From assembly GCA_020354025.1 (NCBI GenBank), contig CP070638.1, positions 2,322,938 through 2,386,937 of the forward strand: a stretch of DNA of 64,000 nt, written 5' to 3'. Source of the DNA: Fidelibacterota bacterium. GTDB lineage: Bacteria > Fidelibacterota > Marinisomatia > SCGC-AAA003-L08 > TS1B11. The translations under genes were made by a program, and so were the position numbers. Shown here piece after piece: positions 33,815 to 43,033 of this stretch (within the stretch, counting starts at the first letter, position 1; each line of letters opens with the position of its first letter). The notes under the pieces were generated by a model. The model did no database searches, was not told the DNA's origin, and was given only the letters and a program-made list of their open reading frames with translations.

Positions 33815-34790
33815 ATTGAATCCTGGGATCAGACCAGGCCAGCAGGATATCGGACAGTAAGGTACTGATCACGGTCAGCGTGCATAGTAGCAGAATAAAG
33901 GCTCCGGCCAGATAAACATCCTGGCTTCTTAAGGCCCCTAGCAGCATCGGGCCGGTGGTCGGGAGACCAAGTACTACCGCCGTGATAGTAGCGCCGGAGA
34001 TCATCTGCGGTAGCAGGATACTGAGGCCGCTGATCAGGGGATTCAGCGCCATCCGTACCGGATACTTCAGGAGCAGCTTCACCTCTGAAAGACCTTTGGC
34101 GCGCGCCGCCATTACATAAGGCTTGTTGAGCTCATCCAGCAGATTGCCCCTCATAACTCTGAGTCGTCCCGCAGTGGAAGTGGTTCCTACTACTATGACT
34201 GGAATCCATAAATGCTTCAGCAAATCTCCTACCTTGGCGACACTCCAGGGAGCGTTGGCGAACTCTGAGGAAAATAGCCCCACCAGGCTAACGTCGAAAA
34301 CCACGTAGCCGATGAACAGCAGCAAAAGCGCCAGCAGGAAGTTCGGTAGTGCCAATCCGACGAAGGCGACGATCGTTATCAGGTAATCCGCCACGGAATA
34401 TTTGTGGGTTGCCGAAAAAATGCCGACAGGGATCGCAAGCAGGTAGATCATGAACATGGCGGTAAAGGAAATGATGGCTGTCAGCAGGATCCGTTCGCCG
34501 ATTACTTCTTCCACCGGCCTTTGCCACTCCCAGGAATAGCCGAAATCCCCGTGGAGAATATTCCAGACCCACTTCCCGTATTGGACATAGATCGGCTGAT
34601 CCAGGCCGTATTCTTCCCGTAGGGCCTCGATCAGATCCACATTGATAAGTTCGTCCTGCGCCTGGAGCTGGGCTATTTTGGTGGTGAGGTAATCTCCCGG
34701 TGGGAGCTGGATAACGGCGAAGGAGATCATGGAGATGATGATCAGCGTCGGTATCATATAGAAGATGCGCCGGATGATGTAGTTGATCAT
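33807..34790 (-). CDS. ABC transporter permease, OppB/DppB type
   Basis: A 327-residue permease with an N-terminal helix (MINYIIRRIFYMIPTLIIISM), the conserved loop before the core (LREEYGLDQPIYVQYGKWVWNILHGDFGYSW) and five further helices ending ...LLSDILLAWSDPRIQYE, all typical of OppB. AGGAAGC precedes the ATG. It lies just downstream of the two ATPase genes, completing the importer with the solute-binding protein at 41102-43033. Confidence 0.93.
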   Translation of the reverse strand: MINYIIRRIFYMIPTLIIISMISFAVIQLPPGDYLTTKIAQLQAQDELINVDLIEALREEYGLDQPIYVQYGKWVWNILHGDFGYSWEWQRPVEEVIGERILLTAIISFTAMFMIYLLAIPVGIFSATHKYSVADYLITIVAFVGLALPNFLLALLLLFIGYVVFDVSLVGLFSSEFANAPWSVAKVGDLLKHLWIPVIVVGTTSTAGRLRVMRGNLLDELNKPYVMAARAKGLSEVKLLLKYPVRMALNPLISGLSILLPQMISGATITAVVLGLPTTGPMLLGALRSQDVYLAGAFILLLCTLTVISTLLSDILLAWSDPRIQYE

Positions 34791-34800
34791 CGCCTGCTTC

Positions 34801-35811
34801 CTACAATCCCTTCAAGCTGAGATCCCGAGACCGGTGGCAGGCCACCTGATGTCCGTTGGCAACCTGTTTCATGACCACCGGCTTAGTACTACAGATATCC
34901 GTAGCGTACCGGCAGCGGTGGTGGAAATAGCAGCCTGAGGGTGGATTAGCCGGATCAGCCACGTTCCCGCTCAGGGTGTAGGTTTCCGGCCGGTCACGCT
35001 CACTGATGCGCGGAACCGCCATCAGCAGGGCTTCGGTATAGGGGTGCCGGGGATGGCGGAAGATCTCTTCCGTATCCGCGAGCTCAACTAACTTGCCTAC
35101 ATACATTACCGCCACTCGGTTGGAGACGTATTCCACCACCGACAGATCGTGCGAGATCAGCAGATAGGTCAGTTCCAATTCCTGCTGTATGTCGCTCAGC
35201 AGGTTTAGAATCTGAGCCTGGATCGATACGTCCAGCGCGGATACCGGTTCATCGGCGATGATCAGATCAGGATTCAAAGCCAATGCCCGAGCGACACCGA
35301 TCCTCTGCCGCTGGCCTCCCGAAAAAGCATGGGGGTAACGTCTCAGATACCGGCTATCCAGTCCCACCAGATCCATCAGCTCGACCACCCTGGCATCCAG
35401 ATCAGCAATCTGTGTCTCCCGGTTCACCAGAATCGGTTCCCCGATTATTTCCCGGACGGTCATCCTGGGATTGAGCGAGGCGTAAGGATCCTGGAAGATC
35501 AGCTGAGCGTGACGCCTTAACGGGCGCAGCTCGGTGTCGCTCAATTCATTAATTCTCATCTGGCGATCATCCAACGTAAAGATTATTTCACCCGCGGTCG
35601 GCTTCAACGCCCTTAAGATCAGCTTGCCTACGGTGGACTTGCCGCAGCCGCTCTCGCCAACCAGACCCAGGGTCTCCCCTCTTCGAATATCGAACGAAAC
35701 ATCGTCCACAGCCCGGACTTGACCCTTCTCTCGACGCAACAAGCCCTTCTTGATTGGAAAATACTTCTTGAGGCGTCTGACGCTGAGCAATATCTGATTA
35801 TCAGCACTCAT
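34801..35811 (-). CDS. ABC transporter ATP-binding protein, OppF/DppF type
   Basis: A 336-residue ATPase: Walker [10 protein letters not shown], signature FSGGQRQRIGVARAL, Walker B LIIADEPVSALD, and the C-terminal oligopeptide-type extension with CYFHHRCRYATDIC cysteines that may bind an iron-sulfur cluster. The N-terminal YFPIKKGLLRREKGQVRAVDDVSF marks the OppF side. It follows the OppD-like gene by 18 bases and powers import together with it. Confidence 0.93.
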   Translation of the reverse strand: MSADNQILLSVRRLKKYFPIKKGLLRREKGQVRAVDDVSFDIRRGETLGLVGESGCGKSTVGKLILRALKPTAGEIIFTLDDRQMRINELSDTELRPLRRHAQLIFQDPYASLNPRMTVREIIGEPILVNRETQIADLDARVVELMDLVGLDSRYLRRYPHAFSGGQRQRIGVARALALNPDLIIADEPVSALDVSIQAQILNLLSDIQQELELTYLLISHDLSVVEYVSNRVAVMYVGKLVELADTEEIFRHPRHPYTEALLMAVPRISERDRPETYTLSGNVADPANPPSGCYFHHRCRYATDICSTKPVVMKQVANGHQVACHRSRDLSLKGL

Positions 35812-35829
35812 GGTTATTCGCTCTGGGGA

Positions 35830-36867
35830 TCACTCCACAGCATTCTGTTGAGGTCCCGCCGTACCGGTCATTTCCTGCTCCACAACGAAACAGGCTACTG
35901 CCCGTTCCGGCAGTACATTGGTAAGCTTCGGATTTTCCATGGTGCAGTCGTCCCGGCCGATTGGACAGCGGGGGTGGAAGGAACAACCCTTCATTCTCAT
36001 GAAGGGATCGGGAACATTCCCCTTGATTGCACTCAGCCTCTCCTTGGATGCATCCCCCAGCTTGGGTACCGACTCGATCAGACCTACCGTGTAGGGATGC
36101 AGCGGCTCCGAGAAGACCTTGTCTGCAGGTCCCTGTTCCACGATCCGCCCATTGTACATGACAGCCACCTCGTCGGCGATCTCGGATATGACCGCCAGAT
36201 CATGAGAGATAAAAATGATCGAAATATTCAAGGTTTCCTTCAGCCGCTTGAAAAGGCTCAGTATCTGCGCCTGGATAGTCACATCCAGGGCAGTAGTCGG
36301 CTCATCAGCGATTAGAAGTTGGGGCCGACAAACAATAGCCATAGCAATTACTGCCCGCTGGCGCAGACCGCCCGACAGCTCGAATGGGTACTGATCGATG
36401 CGCACCTCGGGCTTGGGAATACCGACTTCGCTCAGGATGTCCAGCACCCGCTCCCGGGCTTCCCTGCCGCTTAGCTTGTGATGCTGGACCAGTGCATCCC
36501 GAATCTGGTTCCCGATGGTATACAGCGGGCTGAGGGCTGCCATGGGCTCCTGGAGGATCAGCGCTATCTCCTTCCCGCGGATCTTCCGAATGGACTTGCC
36601 TTTACCGTCTAGTGTTACCAGATCTGTCGGTGCCGAATCGCCGTGAAAGATGATCTGTCCTGCGCATATTTTCCCCGGCGGGGGAACAATCCTCATGATG
36701 GCCTGCGAAAGCACACTCTTTCCGCAACCGCTCTCACCAACGATCCCCAGCGTATAGTGGTGGTAGATCTCCAGACTGACGTCCTGCACTGCTTCCACCG
36801 TGCCTTCATCCAGGAAGAAACTGACATCCAGATTCCTGATTTCCAGCAATGTTGACCGATCATTCAC
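35830..36867 (-). CDS. ABC transporter ATP-binding protein, OppD/DppD type
   Basis: A 345-residue ATPase with Walker [11 protein letters not shown], signature [15 protein letters not shown], Walker [13 protein letters not shown] and a C-terminal [15 protein letters not shown] cysteine cluster typical of OppD. The start is GTG with AAGG eight bases upstream. It is the partner of the OppF-like ATPase. It lies directly downstream of the ceramidase-like gene, so the operon mixes hydrolase and transporter genes. Confidence 0.92.
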   Translation of the reverse strand: MNDRSTLLEIRNLDVSFFLDEGTVEAVQDVSLEIYHHYTLGIVGESGCGKSVLSQAIMRIVPPPGKICAGQIIFHGDSAPTDLVTLDGKGKSIRKIRGKEIALILQEPMAALSPLYTIGNQIRDALVQHHKLSGREARERVLDILSEVGIPKPEVRIDQYPFELSGGLRQRAVIAMAIVCRPQLLIADEPTTALDVTIQAQILSLFKRLKETLNISIIFISHDLAVISEIADEVAVMYNGRIVEQGPADKVFSEPLHPYTVGLIESVPKLGDASKERLSAIKGNVPDPFMRMKGCSFHPRCPIGRDDCTMENPKLTNVLPERAVACFVVEQEMTGTAGPQQNAVE

Positions 36868-36911
36868 AAGTATCGCCTTCGGGATGTACGCACATGTCTC
36901 CTGCTCTCAGC

Positions 36912-38105
36912 TCAGGCGGCGGCCAGGTCCTCCAACACCGTGATAATATTATCGCGGATAGTTTCCCCAGTACCGGGCATAAACTTGGCCGAATTCGCCT
37001 CATAGCCGCCCTGGTTGTAGGCCTTCCGACCCGGAATGTAGCTGACATAGCCGTTGCTGGTCGTCAGCAGAAAGGTATGAGTGAAGGGCGACTGCTCTCT
37101 GATCTCGATCTGGAATTCTACGAAGTACTCACAGGGAATCCCTACCAGCGCGATATCGTTAAGGGTTATGGCTGTGATATCGAAATCATATGTGGTCCCC
37201 TGCCGGAATTCCTGGATGTCTTCATTCAGGTCCACCTTTTCAGGGACTAATTCCAGCTGCAGCTCTTTGCGTAGGATTTTCAGACCGTTGCCCTTCTGGG
37301 TCTTGATAAACGGCATTGTTTCCAGCACTTTATCGGCCAGAGCCCGGCCGAGCTCCTCCATGGCCTCAAATCCTTCGCAGTGCCGTCGAGGGTGGACATC
37401 CCCGCACGCGCCGCCAGTATACATCGCCGATCCGAACAGCTGTGCCTCGACCTCTCTGACCGCGACGCCAGGAAAATCGGCTGAAATCAATCCGGGTACG
37501 AATCCCACTGTCAGCGGGTGGCAGGAATAGTTAATAAGCGTTACCAGCGGGCGCTTGTCTAGCTTCCTGAAAGAGATGATACCCACCTGGTTGTCGACTG
37601 CCTGGTTCGGTTTCAGACCCGGATGATGCGGCAGGTACAGCACCTTACCGTCCTCCTGCAGGATGCGACGATTCAGCGACATCTCCAGCTCGTTCGAGCC
37701 GCTTCCTACAAGAAACTCACGGGTATCCTGGAGAGCTGAATAGACTGCCCCGGCCAGTTTCTGTTCGATTACCGTCCAATAGGGGTCATTCCTGACACCC
37801 TCCCGGCTGCGGTATGAAAAAGGCCCCGAATGCTGATGGGTTGCGTGCAGGATGACGTGCTCACGGGGAATTCCTGTATATTCGGTGATCATACCGGTTA
37901 TATTGTTCACTGTCAATCTAGGTAGGTTGATCAGATCGGCGGAAACGATAACCGCGATCTGGTCACCCTCCTTGAGAACGACCGCCCGGCCATACAGCTC
38001 GTCATGCACCCCTTTGTGAAATTCCATTGGATCAGCGAAGAAACCGCCGTTGGAACAGGTCAGGATCGGCGGTGTAATATTTACCTTGGCATAACCGATT
38101 TCCAC
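36912..38105 (-). CDS. Neutral/alkaline ceramidase-like hydrolase, no signal peptide
   Basis: Related to the N-terminal catalytic domain of neutral ceramidases, which are zinc amidases. The protein, about 397 residues, shows VEIGYAKVNITPP at its start, the metal motif HATHQHSGPFSY, and CGDVHPR in the second half. The C-terminal immunoglobulin-like domain of true ceramidases is absent and there is no signal peptide. So it may cut an N-acyl bond on another compound inside the cell. GTG 38105 is chosen: AGGAGG lies six bases upstream; the earlier ATG is inside the propeller gene. Confidence 0.82.
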   Translation of the reverse strand: MEIGYAKVNITPPILTCSNGGFFADPMEFHKGVHDELYGRAVVLKEGDQIAVIVSADLINLPRLTVNNITGMITEYTGIPREHVILHATHQHSGPFSYRSREGVRNDPYWTVIEQKLAGAVYSALQDTREFLVGSGSNELEMSLNRRILQEDGKVLYLPHHPGLKPNQAVDNQVGIISFRKLDKRPLVTLINYSCHPLTVGFVPGLISADFPGVAVREVEAQLFGSAMYTGGACGDVHPRRHCEGFEAMEELGRALADKVLETMPFIKTQKGNGLKILRKELQLELVPEKVDLNEDIQEFRQGTTYDFDITAITLNDIALVGIPCEYFVEFQIEIREQSPFTHTFLLTTSNGYVSYIPGRKAYNQGGYEANSAKFMPGTGETIRDNIITVLEDLAAA

Positions 38106-38128
38106 AGTAATCCTCCTGCTGTACTCTA

Positions 38129-39214
38129 TCAGACTAACGGGTCCGACTGCATTATCACTTCCCGTGCCAGGCGGCTGACGCCGCCCCCTTTGGTCCCGAA
38201 CCAACCGTTGCCGTCCCGGTCGAAGACAATAGCGTATACTCGGTTGTCCACCAGCAGACTGTTACCTCCCCCAACATGCCGACCTCCGGTAAAGTTGCTG
38301 GTGTAATTCCTGAAGGTAATGCCATCGAAAACGCTCACTCCGCCCTCGGCATCGTACTTCTCTGGATCAGGTGCACATCCAAACCACAGGTTGCCGCCCG
38401 GCCCTGTCTCGATGGCATAAACGAAATTCCCCGCCAGGCCGGCTTCTTTATCATAGACGGTAAAGGACTGGCCATCGAACCGGCAGGCACCTCCCGCCCG
38501 CAGTCCGAACCAGACGTTGCCTGCAGAATCCATATGGACGGCACCATCTCCGACCTCGTTGGACGGAAGACCGTTGGAAGTATTGTAAGCCTCCCAGTCA
38601 CGGCCGTCATAACGACACAGACCTCCACCCTTCGTGCCAAACCAAGCATTACCTTCCCGGTCGAACACTATGGAATAAACCCGGTTGTCGCATAGTCCGC
38701 TATTGCCCCCACCGACGTATCGGCCTTGGGTGTAATCGCTGGTGAGATTCTCGAAGCGAGTACCGTCGAACCGGCTTACCCCACCCTGCCGGATATATAC
38801 ATCCGGTGGTGGCGCGCAGCCCAGCCATACCTCACCAGCCTTGCTGATAGCAACGGCATATACGTGATCACCCGCTAGGCCATCCTCCATTGTATAGCTC
38901 TGCCAGGTTTGCCCGTCATACCACGCGGCCCCCCCTCCCGCTGTAGCTACCCACAGTCGACCCTCACGATCAACCGCCATGTCCCAGACGTGCCCCTGGC
39001 CGAATCCGCAGGCCTCGGAGGTGAACTTCCGCCAAATACTGCCATCAAAACAGGTGAGGCCGTTCGGATTCTTACAGCCAAACCACAGCCGGCCTTCATG
39101 ATCGACAGTCGCCGAGTAGACCAAGTTGCTCAGTAATCCGTTTTCCTCTTTATAGCCTTGCCACAGCGGCATCGATTCCAGCTCTCCGGCCGGCTCTGTC
39201 CCCTGATCTTTCAC
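38129..39214 (-). CDS. Soluble beta-propeller of two-component-regulator (Reg_prop) type
   Basis: A 361-residue free-standing propeller made of repeated blades with the LWFGxxxGGVxRFDG pattern. It shows an internal duplication: the segment running CAPPPDVYIRQGGVSRFDG...GRYVGGGNSG...GTKGGGLCRYDG recurs about 140 residues later with CAPDPEKYDAEGGVSVFDG...GRHVGGGNSL...GTKGGGVSRL. There is no signal peptide, transmembrane helix or kinase domain, unlike hybrid two-component sensors that carry this propeller outside the cell. The start is GTG. It sits between the exporter and the ceramidase-like gene. Function unknown; ligand sensing or catalysis are both possible. Confidence 0.78.
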   Translation of the reverse strand: MKDQGTEPAGELESMPLWQGYKEENGLLSNLVYSATVDHEGRLWFGCKNPNGLTCFDGSIWRKFTSEACGFGQGHVWDMAVDREGRLWVATAGGGAAWYDGQTWQSYTMEDGLAGDHVYAVAISKAGEVWLGCAPPPDVYIRQGGVSRFDGTRFENLTSDYTQGRYVGGGNSGLCDNRVYSIVFDREGNAWFGTKGGGLCRYDGRDWEAYNTSNGLPSNEVGDGAVHMDSAGNVWFGLRAGGACRFDGQSFTVYDKEAGLAGNFVYAIETGPGGNLWFGCAPDPEKYDAEGGVSVFDGITFRNYTSNFTGGRHVGGGNSLLVDNRVYAIVFDRDGNGWFGTKGGGVSRLAREVIMQSDPLV

Positions 39215-39265
39215 TGCGTCCTGTCTGCCCTGATACTCAAATCTCGGTTACTATATGCTGACTCA

Positions 39266-40999
39266 CTATACCCTGCCAATTCGCCGGACAGGTTCCGTGA
39301 ACAAGGGCACCTTCTGACTCTCATAATACTTCTGAAACAGTCCCTCATTCTGCATCAACTCAGTAATGGTACCCTTTTCAACTATTCTCCCCTTCTCGAT
39401 TACGTAGATATAGTCAACGTCCCGCAGGGTAGCGAAATGGTGGGCGATGATCAGGGTGGTACGTCCCGTCTTTAGCCGGTTCAACGCCTGCTGCACATAC
39501 TGCTCGGATTCGGTATCCAGAGCGCTGGTAGCCTCATCAAGTACGATGATCCGGGGATTTTTCAAGAACACCCGTGCCAAGGCAATTCGTTGCCGCTGCC
39601 CGCCGGAAAGCGTCCGGCCTCCCTCAGCAATCATAGCGTTTATCCCGTTATTCATCTTCTGCACGAACTCCAGGGCGAAAGCACTCTCAAGTGCTTCCAG
39701 AACTTCCTCGTCCGAAGCCCCCGGCTTTCCGAGGAGCACGTTATCGGCGACTGTCCCGGAAAATAGAATAGTCTCCTGCATGACAATCCCGATATTACGC
39801 CTTAGTGAGTCCAGGGACACGTCCCGAATGTCCACGCCATCTATCAGCACCTGCCCCTCGGTAGGATCGTAAAAGCGAGAGAGCAGGTCCATGATGGTGC
39901 TCTTGCCCGCACCCGAGGGACCGACGAAGGCCACTTGGGAACCCGGCTCAACAATGAATGAGATATCCTGTAATACACGGCCAAATCTCTTCCGCTCATA
40001 GCTGAAAGATACATTCTGGTAAGCGACCTGGCCGGTAACGCTCTCCAAGATTGTGATCGATCCCGAATCCCTCACAGATGGTTGGGTGTCGAAGAATTCC
40101 ATAACCCGGTCCATTGATCCAATGCTGGCCCCGATTTCTGTCGCCATAGAAGCCGAGCGCCTCAATGGGAAAAACACGTGCCCCAGCACCAGAAGCAGCC
40201 CGGTAATATCACCTATAGTCATCTGGGCGCGGGAAATCAGATAGATTCCCAACCCGACGACTAGCAGCCTGGTTGCTTCCGGCAGTTGCTGCCCCACGGC
40301 GGCAAATAATGACTGCACCCGTGCCATGCGCAAGGTCTCAAAGAAGTGCGACTCCAGCCTTTCTTCCACCACGCTGCCAGCTATCTCCTCATGCGTGAAC
40401 GATTGCAGTACCTTCATTCCCACAATCTTTTCTGAGACATCGCTGGTGATCTTCCCCATTTCTTCCTGCACCTGGCGGCTCCTGGTCCTCATTTGCGGGA
40501 GAAAAGACCTGATAAGCCCGCCGTACACCACACAGGCAGCCAGTACCGGCAGATAAACCAGCAGCGGGAAGGTGAGGATGAGATACCCGGTAGCGGCTGT
40601 CATAGTGATGATATCGAAAATGAGATTGATAATGACCGCGCTGAATAGCAGCTGGGCTACGGTGATATCGTTGGTGAGCCGCGAGATGACTTCACCGGTT
40701 TGATGCCGGGTATAGAAATCAGCGCTCAGGCGTTGCAGATGGCGGTAGAGTTCTCGCCGCATGCGCTTGATTACATTGCCGGAGATGTAGGCCGGCAGAT
40801 AGACCCGGAAATAAGTAATGACCAGCAGTAGCAGCAGGAAGCAGGCGGCCGACAGGTAGACTATGAGCAGCTCCCTCCTGGTCAAATCCCCGAAATTGTT
40901 CAGCAGCCAGCGGCTAACCGCCACCAGGCCTAGACCGCCCAGTGCTTTCAATGCCGCCAGTAGGCAAGCTGTCAGCAACACCCATTTCAGGGGACGCAT
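39266..40999 (-). CDS. MsbA-type ABC exporter (fused permease and ATPase)
   Basis: A 577-residue half-transporter: six membrane helices in the first ~310 residues (motifs YRHLQRLSADFYTRHQTGEVISRLTNDI), then an ATPase with Walker A GPSGAGKST, signature LSGGQRQRIALARV and Walker B IIVLDEATSALD. It would work as a homodimer exporting a lipid, peptide or drug-like molecule. Protein-like sequence continues upstream in frame (SLLPRLWTFM) with no ATG, GTG or TTG, so the true start may be non-standard or the ATG at 40999. Its position between an importer's binding protein and its permeases is unusual. Confidence 0.88.
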   Translation of the reverse strand: MRPLKWVLLTACLLAALKALGGLGLVAVSRWLLNNFGDLTRRELLIVYLSAACFLLLLLVITYFRVYLPAYISGNVIKRMRRELYRHLQRLSADFYTRHQTGEVISRLTNDITVAQLLFSAVIINLIFDIITMTAATGYLILTFPLLVYLPVLAACVVYGGLIRSFLPQMRTRSRQVQEEMGKITSDVSEKIVGMKVLQSFTHEEIAGSVVEERLESHFFETLRMARVQSLFAAVGQQLPEATRLLVVGLGIYLISRAQMTIGDITGLLLVLGHVFFPLRRSASMATEIGASIGSMDRVMEFFDTQPSVRDSGSITILESVTGQVAYQNVSFSYERKRFGRVLQDISFIVEPGSQVAFVGPSGAGKSTIMDLLSRFYDPTEGQVLIDGVDIRDVSLDSLRRNIGIVMQETILFSGTVADNVLLGKPGASDEEVLEALESAFALEFVQKMNNGINAMIAEGGRTLSGGQRQRIALARVFLKNPRIIVLDEATSALDTESEQYVQQALNRLKTGRTTLIIAHHFATLRDVDYIYVIEKGRIVEKGTITELMQNEGLFQKYYESQKVPLFTEPVRRIGRV

Positions 41000-41101
41000 G
41001 AACGTCCACAGCCGGGGCAGCAGGGAAACAGTGGTGGGAGCACTCAGAGGATTGACCCCGTTCTTAGTGAGTGATATGCTATCGTAACGGCGGGCATACG
41101 A

Positions 41102-43033
41102 CTAGTTCTTACGGGTAGGATCGATCCAGAACTGCTCGGGCAGGGTCAACTGCAAGCGGCGCCCCCGGACGTAAGAGTACAGGGATTTCTCCGGCACATT
41201 CATGAAGTAATTCTTCCTGGCCAGTAAGGCCGGCACCTCCCCTACCAACCCGATCGCCCAGATATTCTCGGCATAAAGTTCGTAAATCTGCACGTAATAC
41301 ATTATCTCGTCCTCCACGCCGCTCTTCTGTCGTTGCACCTCGAGCCAGTTCAGCCGCTTGAACTCCGGCGTCGGCTCCTCACCCTGCTGGCCGAGGGTGC
41401 TGTACCAGAGCCCGAATAGCGGGGCAACATAGTCCGACCTGGTCAGGGCTGATGGGGGGTTGAACGATCCCAGTGGCCGGGCCTGAATCATAATCTCCGA
41501 TGACTGGGTTCGGCTGGTCAGCAGCGAACCCTCAACGATCCTGACCTCGACTTTAATACCCACCGCCTTCCAGTACTCGCAGACTATCTGTAGCAGGTCC
41601 GCTTTGTTCAAATCCGAGGTCTCGATGAACATAAAGAACTGTTCGCCCTCAGGGCTGAGTCGAAAACCGTTCTTGTCCCGCTGGGTGAGTCCCAGTTCAT
41701 CCAGCAGTCGATTGGCTGCCTCCGGGTCGTACTCGGCGTACGCCCGGGCAAACTCGGGGCGATAAAAGGGCGTCACTTCGGCTGCGGTGGCCTGTCGTGG
41801 AACGCCAATATACTTGTAGAACAGCAGATTGAGCTCTTCCCTGTTGATGGCCAGCGAGAGGGCGATGCGGAATCTCCGCTCCCGCAGCAGCGGGCCTACG
41901 ACCGGGTGGGTGCAGGTATAGTCCAGATAGAGGGTGACATCGGAGCCCCGATCCTGGGGCCAGGTCATAAGGGTGTAGCCGTGCCGCTCCTCGTTTTCCT
42001 TAAGCAGGGGGTAGTCCTTGAAATCCAGTCGCCGCCACTGGAAATCGAAATCGCCGGCGATGGTCTTCATGGCCAGGACCTGCTCATTGGAAGTGATATG
42101 AACCATTATCGAGTCGATATAGGGCAGCTGTCGGCCGTCGGTGTCCACCGCCCAGTAGTAGGGATTACGGATAAATACATAGGTATTCGGAGAGCTCCGC
42201 TCTTTTGATAGAATCCACGGCCGCAGGGTCGGCAGGTCGGGATTGAAGTACCCGTCATACCACCGGTTCATTCTCTTGTAGAGCTCACTCCATTTCTTTA
42301 CACCCACCTGGTCAAGCCGCTGCTCCAAATCTGCTGAGTCGGTATAACTGGTATGAAATTGCCTCAGATAGTGGCTGGGCGCATAGTAGAGCAAAATGGA
42401 AGGCATTCGCTGATAGAATCCTTTGTTGGTATCCGGGAATACCACCTGGAACGTGTGATCGTCGACAATCCTGAATTCACCGAATACATCTCCGATCCGC
42501 AGCTCATGGAGGGGAGTTGGGTTGATATCGCGGTTCATGGCATCATCTTCGTACCAGAAGCGTACGTCCTCGATCGAAAACGGCTGGCCGTCGGACCACT
42601 TCACACCCTTTCGCAGGTAAAATGTCCACACGCGCCCATCAGGGGAGACTTCATAATCCCGGCATAGGTGAGGAACGGTTCGGATACCGTCACGATCCCA
42701 TCTCAGGAATGAAGGATTGACGATATGGTAAACCAGGTTGACATCCCGGCGGTTTATGACATCAAAATGCCACGTGCCGCCAAAAATCCCCGGTTGGTCA
42801 ATGGGCTCGATGACTAGTGGTTCTTCAGGCAGACGTTCTCCAAGTGGAGGGAGTTCTCCAGCCGCGACCATCTTCCCAAGCATTGGGGACTCCTTCAACG
42901 CCCGTAACTGCTCGAGCTGCACTGGTTCTCTTTCTGCCCCCCGATCACCTCCAGAACAGGTAGCCATAATTAGCGCTATAGCCAGTAAGGCGGCTGATCG
43001 CAGAGTGCTGCTCCTCGGTTCGTCAGACAGCAT
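41102..43033 (-). CDS. Family-5 extracellular solute-binding lipoprotein of the ABC importer
   Basis: A 643-residue binding protein of the Opp/Dpp type. The N-terminus has a hydrophobic leader ending IMATCS, a probable lipobox. Family-5 features include VSPDGRVWTFYLRKGVKWSDGQPFSIEDVRFWYED and FRIALSLAINREELN. It would deliver a peptide or oligosaccharide to the permeases at 32669-34790. The ATG shares one base with the stop of the DUF4838 gene (TAATG), indicating coupling. The length is about 100 residues above the usual family size. Confidence 0.9.
   Translation of the reverse strand: MLSDEPRSSTLRSAALLAIALIMATCSGGDRGAEREPVQLEQLRALKESPMLGKMVAAGELPPLGERLPEEPLVIEPIDQPGIFGGTWHFDVINRRDVNLVYHIVNPSFLRWDRDGIRTVPHLCRDYEVSPDGRVWTFYLRKGVKWSDGQPFSIEDVRFWYEDDAMNRDINPTPLHELRIGDVFGEFRIVDDHTFQVVFPDTNKGFYQRMPSILLYYAPSHYLRQFHTSYTDSADLEQRLDQVGVKKWSELYKRMNRWYDGYFNPDLPTLRPWILSKERSSPNTYVFIRNPYYWAVDTDGRQLPYIDSIMVHITSNEQVLAMKTIAGDFDFQWRRLDFKDYPLLKENEERHGYTLMTWPQDRGSDVTLYLDYTCTHPVVGPLLRERRFRIALSLAINREELNLLFYKYIGVPRQATAAEVTPFYRPEFARAYAEYDPEAANRLLDELGLTQRDKNGFRLSPEGEQFFMFIETSDLNKADLLQIVCEYWKAVGIKVEVRIVEGSLLTSRTQSSEIMIQARPLGSFNPPSALTRSDYVAPLFGLWYSTLGQQGEEPTPEFKRLNWLEVQRQKSGVEDEIMYYVQIYELYAENIWAIGLVGEVPALLARKNYFMNVPEKSLYSYVRGRRLQLTLPEQFWIDPTRKN

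Noticed and set aside
36912..38105. True secreted neutral ceramidase
   Set aside because: No signal peptide and no C-terminal Ig-like domain; only the catalytic core type is supported, so the call stays ceramidase-like.
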